A DNA stretch of 64,000 bases from Rhodospirillaceae bacterium (GTDB lineage Bacteria; Pseudomonadota; Alphaproteobacteria; UBA8366; Aestuariispiraceae), in contig PAQY01000002.1 in the NCBI GenBank assembly GCA_002709955.1, positions 1 through 64,000 of the forward strand, given 5' to 3'. Made by a program: the position numbers and the translations under genes. The first letter of the stretch is position 1, and every line of letters begins with the position of its first letter. The notes beneath the pieces were generated by a model. It was given only the letters and a program-made list of their open reading frames with translations, did not search any database and was not told where the DNA came from. Shown here in pieces: positions 58,674-64,000 of the stretch.

Positions 58674-59804
58674 ATGGCGGAAAGATTGACCGGATCAGAT
58701 GTGCAAAAGCTGCTGGCCGATCCATCGGGGGAAAATCGCGCCAGTGCCGCCCATAAGATCGCACAACAATTTGGTGAGGGCGGGTTGACCGATAAAGAGC
58801 GGTCGATTGCAGAAGATATCTTCAGCTTGATGGTAAAAGACGTTGAAATGCAGGTTCGCGCGGCGCTGTCTTCCAATCTGAAGGATGTGCCCGGCCTGTC
58901 AAACGATCTGGCGAAAGCATTGGCGTCTGACCTCTCTGACGAGGTCGCCTTGCCGATGGTGACGTTTTCAAATGCCCTGACCGATGCTGATCTGGTTGAA
59001 ATCGTGCGCAGCCAGAATGCTTCCCGCACCAAGGCGGTCGCACAGCGCCCCGCAGTATCCAGATTTGTATCAGACGCAATCGTCACCCATGGGGATGAGG
59101 AGTCTGTCGTCGCCCTTGTATCCAATACCGGGGCGGAAATCAGCGAGACATCGCTGAACAAGGTTGTCGATAAATATGGCGATGTGCCCCGCATTCAGGA
59201 ACCGCTGGTGCAGCGCCCGACCCTGCCTGTCAGCATTGCGGAAAAGCTGGTTGCCCGGGTGGCGGATCACTTGAAGGACTATCTGGTTCAGCATCATGAA
59301 CTGTCAGATGAAATGGCCACCGACTTGATATTGCAAAGCCGGGAGCGCGCGACCCTGAACCTGAACAGGATGGGGGCATCCGGCAGCGCGGAAGACCTGG
59401 TGCGTCAGTTGAAGGCAAACCGGCGACTGACCCCCTCCATCGTTTTGCGTGCCCTGTGTGTCGGGGATTTGGACTTTTTTGAGCATTCGCTGTCAGCCCT
59501 GTCTGGCGTGCCGATCAACAATGCCCGCATCCTGATTCATGATGAGGGGGAGCTTGGCCTGCGGTCCTTGTATCAGAAGGCGGGAATGCCTGTCGCCCTG
59601 TTGCCCGCCTACCGAACGGCCCTGGATATGGTCGTCAAGGCAGAGTTGGAACAAAGCGATGAAGACCCGCAGCATCGGATGCGGCGTCTGCTGGAACGGG
59701 TGTTGACGGAGCATGAGGAAATCATCGACGAGTTTGGCGCAGACACCGTGGATTATCTGCTGACCAAACTTAATCGATTGGGCCAGGCGTCAAAAGCGGC
59801 CTGA
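58674..59804 (+). CDS. DUF2336-family protein
   Basis: Protein of 376 residues typical of Rhodospirillales and related alphaproteobacteria. It is all-helical, with HEAT-like pairs in the first half (QVRAALSSNLKDVPGLSNDLAKALASD) and the characteristic SDEVALPMV segment. There is no signal peptide or membrane segment. The function of the family is not established; members are found with signalling or cell-cycle genes. It is divergent from the rhodanese gene with about 208 bases between starts, and meets the TRAP permease gene tail to tail with a 10-base gap. Confidence 0.88.
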   Translation: MAERLTGSDVQKLLADPSGENRASAAHKIAQQFGEGGLTDKERSIAEDIFSLMVKDVEMQVRAALSSNLKDVPGLSNDLAKALASDLSDEVALPMVTFSNALTDADLVEIVRSQNASRTKAVAQRPAVSRFVSDAIVTHGDEESVVALVSNTGAEISETSLNKVVDKYGDVPRIQEPLVQRPTLPVSIAEKLVARVADHLKDYLVQHHELSDEMATDLILQSRERATLNLNRMGASGSAEDLVRQLKANRRLTPSIVLRALCVGDLDFFEHSLSALSGVPINNARILIHDEGELGLRSLYQKAGMPVALLPAYRTALDMVVKAELEQSDEDPQHRMRRLLERVLTEHEEIIDEFGADTVDYLLTKLNRLGQASKAA

Positions 59805-59814
59805 CGAATATTTC

Positions 59815-61584
59815 CTATACCGGATAAAACAGAACCAACGCGCCGCCCAGGACGAGGGCGATGCGCATCATCCATCGTATCGGGGCGATGATCCCAAAGG
59901 AAATACAGCCCAGCCCAACCCCAACTTTCGCCGCTGCCAGCACGGCATGAATTGGAACGGTGGAAAGCTGGATCAAATCGGGATTGGCGATCATTCCCAA
60001 GGGGATCAGATACAGTCCGATACCCAGCGCCATCGCCTTACCAGCGACTTTCAACCAGTTTTCACCAACCATCCCGGCGGCGATAAACACCGCACCACAG
60101 ACAGGGGGGGTGATGGTGCTTAACAGGGCAAACCAGAAGACGAACAGATGGGCCTGTAGCGGCTGTAATCCCAATTCAATCAAGGCAGGACCGGCGACGG
60201 AGATACAGATGACATAGGCTGCTGTTGTCGGAACCTCCATCCCCAGAATAAGACAGGCCGCAGCGGTCAACAACAGGGCGGGCCACAGCATACCGCCGGA
60301 CCCGGACAAGATCAGCGATGTGATCTTCACGCCAAGCCCGGTAATGCCCAATACCCCGATGATGATCGAGGCACACAGGATGATCGACGCGATGGTGGCG
60401 ATTTGCTGACCCGCGGTCAGGCAGACACTGATAATCCGATCTATCGTGCGCGGACCACTGAACGACAGTTTCGCATCCAACAGCAACAGGACCGCACCGG
60501 CTAGAATCGCCAGACAGGCCGCGTATTGCGGTGTGAAGCCAGCATAAAACATAAACCACAGCAGAACTGTGAATGGCACCATGAAGAATGCCGCTGTGAT
60601 CAGCACAGGGCGCAGGCCTGGTTGTTGATCCTTTGGCAGCCCTTCCAATTTATAGCGCATGGAAAAGGCATCTATGCCGATCCAACATGCGGCAAAATAC
60701 AGAAAGGCTGGCAACAGGGCAGCAGCCATGATTTCGGTATAGGGGGTGCCGGTCAGTTCCACCATGACAAAGGCCCCGGCCCCCATCAGGGGCGGCATGA
60801 TCTGACCGCCAGAGGAGGCCACAGCCTCCACCGCGCCTGCCAGGGATCTGGGATACCCCAACCGCGTCATGGCGGGCAGTGTGATCGCCCCTGTTGAGGC
60901 AACATTCGCGCTGGCCGAGCCAGAGATAGACCCAAACAGCGCGGAAGACAGAACTGAGACCTTGGCCGCACCCCCACGCAGACGCCCTGCGACGGCCGCA
61001 GCGACATTCATGAAGCCTTGCCCGGCCTCTCCCGCATTCAGGACGGCACCGAATATAACAAATATTGCGACGATGGAGACTGAAACCCCGGTCAAGCTGC
61101 CCCAGAGGCCGCCTTCTGCGATGGTCAAGGTGCCCAAAAAGCTGTTCAACGGCGTTCCTGGGTGGCCGAATTCACCAGGGATATATTGCCCGAATAATCC
61201 ATACAGCAGAGTAATCGAGGCCACCAATGGCAGCGGCCAGCCAATCGCCCGACGCGCCATTTCCAAAACGGTCACCAACAGGATGATCGCGATCCCAACC
61301 TGAAATGACCCTTCCAGAAAGCCATACTGATCCGAAAGGGCATCCTGGTTCCAGGCAATCCATAGGCAGGCGGCAAGGCCCAGGCTGCCCAGGACAGCGC
61401 CGGAAATCCGTTCAACGCTGGTGCGGGCAATAAAGATCATCGCCCAGGGCAGGGCCAATGCCATATGCAACGGGCGGGACAAAAGGTTGGGCACCAGCCC
61501 GGAAAATATCAGCCACAAATGAAATGTGATGGATGTCGCCCCTAATGCGATCCAGATCCATCGTGATGCGCCTGATGTCAGCAT
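59815..61584 (-). CDS. TRAP transporter permease, TAXI-linked (DctM-type)
   Basis: Inner-membrane importer of 589 residues with about 15 hydrophobic segments. DctM hallmark regions are visible: LFGSISGSASANVASTGAITLPAM, then SGGQIMPPLMGAGAFVMVEL, and in the second half LGMEVPTTAAYVI and STITPPVCGAVFIA. The N-terminal hydrophobic segments could provide the DctQ part in fused form. It is shorter than the first TRAP permease in this window (944 residues) and lacks its soluble C-terminal insert. It lies downstream of its TAXI receptor, with a strong hairpin between. Confidence 0.93.
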   Translation of the reverse strand: MLTSGASRWIWIALGATSITFHLWLIFSGLVPNLLSRPLHMALALPWAMIFIARTSVERISGAVLGSLGLAACLWIAWNQDALSDQYGFLEGSFQVGIAIILLVTVLEMARRAIGWPLPLVASITLLYGLFGQYIPGEFGHPGTPLNSFLGTLTIAEGGLWGSLTGVSVSIVAIFVIFGAVLNAGEAGQGFMNVAAAVAGRLRGGAAKVSVLSSALFGSISGSASANVASTGAITLPAMTRLGYPRSLAGAVEAVASSGGQIMPPLMGAGAFVMVELTGTPYTEIMAAALLPAFLYFAACWIGIDAFSMRYKLEGLPKDQQPGLRPVLITAAFFMVPFTVLLWFMFYAGFTPQYAACLAILAGAVLLLLDAKLSFSGPRTIDRIISVCLTAGQQIATIASIILCASIIIGVLGITGLGVKITSLILSGSGGMLWPALLLTAAACLILGMEVPTTAAYVICISVAGPALIELGLQPLQAHLFVFWFALLSTITPPVCGAVFIAAGMVGENWLKVAGKAMALGIGLYLIPLGMIANPDLIQLSTVPIHAVLAAAKVGVGLGCISFGIIAPIRWMMRIALVLGGALVLFYPV

Positions 61585-61612
61585 TTCCCAACCCTTGATA
61601 TTGTAAACAAGA

Positions 61613-61637
61613 CAGCCCCGGCTTCCTGCCGGGGCTG
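61613..61637. terminator. Strong hairpin between TAXI receptor and TRAP permease genes
   Basis: Perfect ten-base arms CAGCCCCGGC (61613-61622) and GCCGGGGCTG (61628-61637) around a five-base loop. On the transcribed minus strand it is followed by TCTTGTTT, a weak T-run. It probably lowers downstream permease expression relative to receptor, or protects the receptor mRNA. Confidence 0.7.
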
Positions 61638-61665
61638 CCCCAATTTTTCACTGTGGTGACGTGAG

Positions 61666-62646
61666 TTACATCTGTGCGTCGGTCACGGGGAAGCCGACTT
61701 CCATGTAATATTTCAAGGCACCTGGATGCAGTTTACCAGTGACGTTTGACAGCATTTCCGGGGAAACACCATTCCACCAGGCGGCGTCTGCCCCCAGCTT
61801 GGATTTGCCTTCCCAATAGGTCTTGGTCAATTGATAGGCGGTGTCTTCATCCATGTCTGTTGTCGTATAGGCAACCACGGGCAGGCCGGTTGTCGTGATA
61901 TCGGCGGTCTGGTTGGCATAGGTTCCAGCAGGGATGGTCACCTTCAGGCGTTTGGTCTGGGTGATCTGATCATCGCTGAGTGACAGGATGGTAACTTTTG
62001 TGCTGGCCGCAGCTTCAATCACATTGGGGGCCGGGTAAGACCCTGCGGTGACAAAGCCATCGATCTGACCGTTTTTCAGGGCCGACACGGCATTGGAAAG
62101 CTCCACATCTGCCAATGTCACCTTGCCATCCAGGCCAAACAGTTCCAGGTATTTCGCGCCTTCATTCGCGCCAAAGCTGCCCTTGCCAATCAGCACGGTC
62201 TTGCCTTCCAGCCCGGCCAGATCGGTGACGCCGCTGTCAGCATTCATGACAAAATGCATGGTCAGAGAGGGAATCGGGAACAGGGCGCGGATTTCATCAA
62301 AGCGCGGGTTTTGTTTGCCTTCAAACATCGCCTTGCCACCCTGGGCCAGGCCAACAAGGGCAGGGGGGGTGGTAAAGACATAATTGCCTGTACGCCCAGC
62401 CACTTCCATCACGTTCTGGACAGAGCCCTGGCTTTCTTCAACCGTGACGATGATGCCACCATCGGTGCCGGCCTTCATCGCCTCTGCCAATTGTACGGCC
62501 ATTTGAAAATATGACGAACTGGAACTGGCGGACTTATAGGTCACACGGGTTTCAGCCTGGGCCGCAGGGGCCGCTGCCAAAACGGGAAGAACCGCCACCG
62601 CGCCAATGGCGGCCAGCTTTTTGATCTGTTTCAGTGATAAGGTCAT
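61666..62646 (-). CDS. TAXI-family TRAP transporter solute-binding protein
   Basis: Periplasmic receptor of 326 residues with a signal peptide ending near PAAQAE. The mature protein begins TRVTYKSASSSSSYFQMAVQLAEAM, where the usual G-T-G-G-x-x-G-x-Y loop is replaced by a serine run, and later has GKTVLIGKGSFGANEGAKY and GQIDGFVTAGSYPAP. It is therefore a divergent TAXI protein, distinct from the two at 24-26 kb. It lies upstream of the second TRAP permease and shares its direction. The upstream region is 192 bases and ends in the livF gene on the same strand. Confidence 0.88.
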   Translation of the reverse strand: MTLSLKQIKKLAAIGAVAVLPVLAAAPAAQAETRVTYKSASSSSSYFQMAVQLAEAMKAGTDGGIIVTVEESQGSVQNVMEVAGRTGNYVFTTPPALVGLAQGGKAMFEGKQNPRFDEIRALFPIPSLTMHFVMNADSGVTDLAGLEGKTVLIGKGSFGANEGAKYLELFGLDGKVTLADVELSNAVSALKNGQIDGFVTAGSYPAPNVIEAAASTKVTILSLSDDQITQTKRLKVTIPAGTYANQTADITTTGLPVVAYTTTDMDEDTAYQLTKTYWEGKSKLGADAAWWNGVSPEMLSNVTGKLHPGALKYYMEVGFPVTDAQM

Positions 62647-62838
62647 GGGTGTTTCCTAGCATCCTATAGGGTGGTCGCCGTTGCCCGCGCGACCTTCGCA
62701 GTATCACTACCCCACGGCCCATTCAGGATCAAGCAAGAGTGAGGCGGCGGGGACAGAATCGATGCGTGTCGGGGGGGATTTGCGCCCACAGGGCAAGGGT
62801 GCAATCGATAATAACCACCATCAAAACATCCGGATGGA

Positions 62839-63540
62839 TTAAACGCCCAGATAGCGATGCATCAACTCTTCATCCGCTAACAGTTCCTGGCTGTTACCGG
62901 TCCAGACGACGCGGCCCTTTTCGACGATATGATGACGGTCACCAATGCGGGCCAGATCCTTGACGTTCTTATCGATCACAAGAATTGATAGGCCTTCATT
63001 CTTCAATGCTTCCAGGCTTTTCCAAATCTCGTTGCGGATCAGGGGGGCCAGGCCTTCTGTTGCCTCGTCCAGGATCAGCAGATTTGGGTTTGTCATCAGC
63101 GCCCGCCCGACGGCCAGCATTTGTTGCTCCCCACCAGACAGCAGGTTCCCCATGCTGTCCCGGCGTTCCGCAAGACCAGGGAAAAGGTCATAGATCCGTT
63201 CCGCCGTCCAAGGGGTTTTCTGATTGCCCCAATTGGCGGCTGTGGCGACAAGGTTTTCATGCGCGGTCAGATTCGGGAAAATCTGTCGCCCTTCCGGCAC
63301 CAACCCGATCCCGCGCCGCGCAACGGCATAGGATGACAGACCCCGGATGGACTGACCTTCATACTGAATGTCGCCTTCGCGCGATTGAATAATGCCCATG
63401 ATGGAATGGACGGTTGTCGTTTTGCCCATGCCATTGCGGCCCATCAGGGTGGCGACCTCACCCGCGCGCACCTCCAGCGTCATGCCGAACAAGGCCTGGC
63501 TGTTGCCGTAAAATGTTTTCAAGCCTGATACAGTCAGCAT
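62839..63540 (-). CDS. livF: Branched-chain amino acid-type ABC transporter ATPase LivF
   Basis: Cytoplasmic ATPase of 233 residues for a Liv-type (branched-chain amino acid, amide or urea) importer. Walker A is GRNGMGKTT, the signature LLSGGEQQMLAVGRAL, and Walker B LLILDEATEGLAP. It begins two bases after the LivG stop codon, so the pair is translated together. The receptor and permeases would be expected upstream, outside the window. Confidence 0.94.
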   Translation of the reverse strand: MLTVSGLKTFYGNSQALFGMTLEVRAGEVATLMGRNGMGKTTTVHSIMGIIQSREGDIQYEGQSIRGLSSYAVARRGIGLVPEGRQIFPNLTAHENLVATAANWGNQKTPWTAERIYDLFPGLAERRDSMGNLLSGGEQQMLAVGRALMTNPNLLILDEATEGLAPLIRNEIWKSLEALKNEGLSILVIDKNVKDLARIGDRHHIVEKGRVVWTGNSQELLADEELMHRYLGV

Positions 63541-63542
63541 GA

Positions 63543-64000
63543 TCAGGCCTCCTCACCCAAATAAGCACGCTTCACGGCCTCGTTGTCACGGATGGCGTCT
63601 GGTGTGTCCGTCGCGATAATTTCGCCATAGACCAGCACCGAAATCCGATCCGCCAGGGCAAAGACCGCATCCATATCATGTTCCACCAAAAGCATGGTTT
63701 TCTGACCCCGGAAACGCTGCAGAATTTCAATCATGCGCTGGCTTTCCTCGGACCCCATCCCGGCCATGGGCTCGTCCAGCAACAGCATCTTAGGCGCGGT
63801 CGCCAGGGCCATCGCAATTTCTAATTGGCGGTGTTCGCCATGGGACACTTCGCGCGACAGCACCATCGCCTTGGCATCCAGGCCAACTTCTTTCAGTCGC
63901 TCCATCGCCTGGCGGTTGATTTCCGGTTCACTATTGGCATCGCGCCAGAAGCGATAGGAATGCCCGTCATGGGCCTGGGCCGCCAAGGCGACATTTTCCA
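63543..64000 (-). CDS. livG: Branched-chain amino acid-type ABC transporter ATPase LivG, N-terminus outside window
   Basis: The C-terminal 150 or so residues of the second Liv ATPase. The reading frame is open to the last base of the window, so the gene starts beyond it. Walker A is missing because of the cut. The signature reads VSHGEHRQLEIAMALA and Walker B MLLLDEPMAGM; the signature has H-G-E in place of G-G-E, as in some urea/amide members. LivF follows two bases downstream. Confidence 0.9.
   Translation of the reverse strand, partial: ENVALAAQAHDGHSYRFWRDANSEPEINRQAMERLKEVGLDAKAMVLSREVSHGEHRQLEIAMALATAPKMLLLDEPMAGMGSEESQRMIEILQRFRGQKTMLLVEHDMDAVFALADRISVLVYGEIIATDTPDAIRDNEAVKRAYLGEEA

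Noticed and set aside
58640-59194. Antisense frame opposite the DUF2336 gene
   Set aside because: It has no motif, and the opposite-strand DUF2336 gene is well supported.
62827-62836. Short palindrome CATCCGGATG next to the livF stop codon
   Set aside because: It is only ten bases with no loop or T-run, and such palindromes occur by chance.
1-64000. tRNA, rRNA, CRISPR arrays, insertion sequences, phage or origin features
   Set aside because: I looked through the intergenic regions for cloverleaf, repeat-spacer, transposase and integrase signals and saw none. A tRNA scan would be needed to be certain.

Overview
The window looks like a chromosomal segment of a free-living, probably aquatic, Gram-negative alphaproteobacterium (Rhodospirillales-like or a neighbouring order). 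The case rests on gene content: a DUF2336 protein, two TAXI-type TRAP transporters with fused permeases, an MCE/Mla system with an auxiliary lipoprotein, an ispA-xseB block divergent from a histone-deacetylase-like hydrolase, an Lrp-type regulator divergent from a two-domain PutA, and a giant RTX adhesin with its own type I exporter. Base composition is GC-rich by eye, with a less GC-rich patch at about 44.6-46.4 kb. I found no tRNA, rRNA, CRISPR array or insertion sequence. The genus cannot be named from the sequence alone.

Layout. 0-15.9 kb: a giant Ca-binding adhesin, entering the window already in frame, then a strong terminator, a LapB-type ABC exporter and an HlyD/LapC-type adaptor, with an amidase gene overlapping the adaptor gene by one base. 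17.1-17.6 kb: apt on the minus strand. 17.7-21.7 kb: a four-gene MCE lipid-transport operon (STAS-permease fusion, ATPase, MCE protein, lipoprotein). 21.8-29.8 kb: a class III aminotransferase, a beta-keto acid cleavage enzyme, two TAXI binding proteins, a fused TRAP permease and a UspA protein, which together read like an uptake-and-catabolism module for an amino-carboxylate. 29.8-37.8 kb, minus strand: a degenerate P460-like secreted protein, a DUF423 protein, a Gln/Ala-rich small protein, an oligopeptide-type ABC importer without its ATPases, pyrE, and a SLAC1/TehA-type channel with a histone-H1-like tail. 37.9-39.3 kb, plus strand: an AhpD-like protein and an AEC carrier.

39.3-44.5 kb, minus strand: six tightly coupled genes (asnB, a glycosyltransferase, an SDR with a TTG start, a cupin, a GFA protein and a secreted protein). 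44.6-46.1 kb: two unrecognised genes, one a lipoprotein, in less GC-rich DNA. 46.5-55.7 kb: iron and proline functions mixed together, namely cupredoxin-FTR1, Lrp/putA, a di-haem oxidoreductase, and a ferric binding protein with its permease behind a structured leader. 55.7-58.5 kb: ispA, xseB, an HDAC-like hydrolase and a periplasmic rhodanese. 58.7-62.6 kb: DUF2336 and a second TAXI-TRAP pair. 62.8-64.0 kb: livF and the 3' part of livG, cut by the window end.

The features most worth a second look are: the adhesin architecture (a LamG-like domain inside a split DUF4114 domain, a tandem 552-base duplication, and an EF-hand loop near the secretion signal); the aminotransferase/BKACE/TAXI module; the promoter, palindrome and long stem-loop ahead of the ferric binding protein gene; the histone-tailed channel; the P460-like protein that has lost its haem histidine; and the two-gene orphan cassette at 44.6-46.1 kb.
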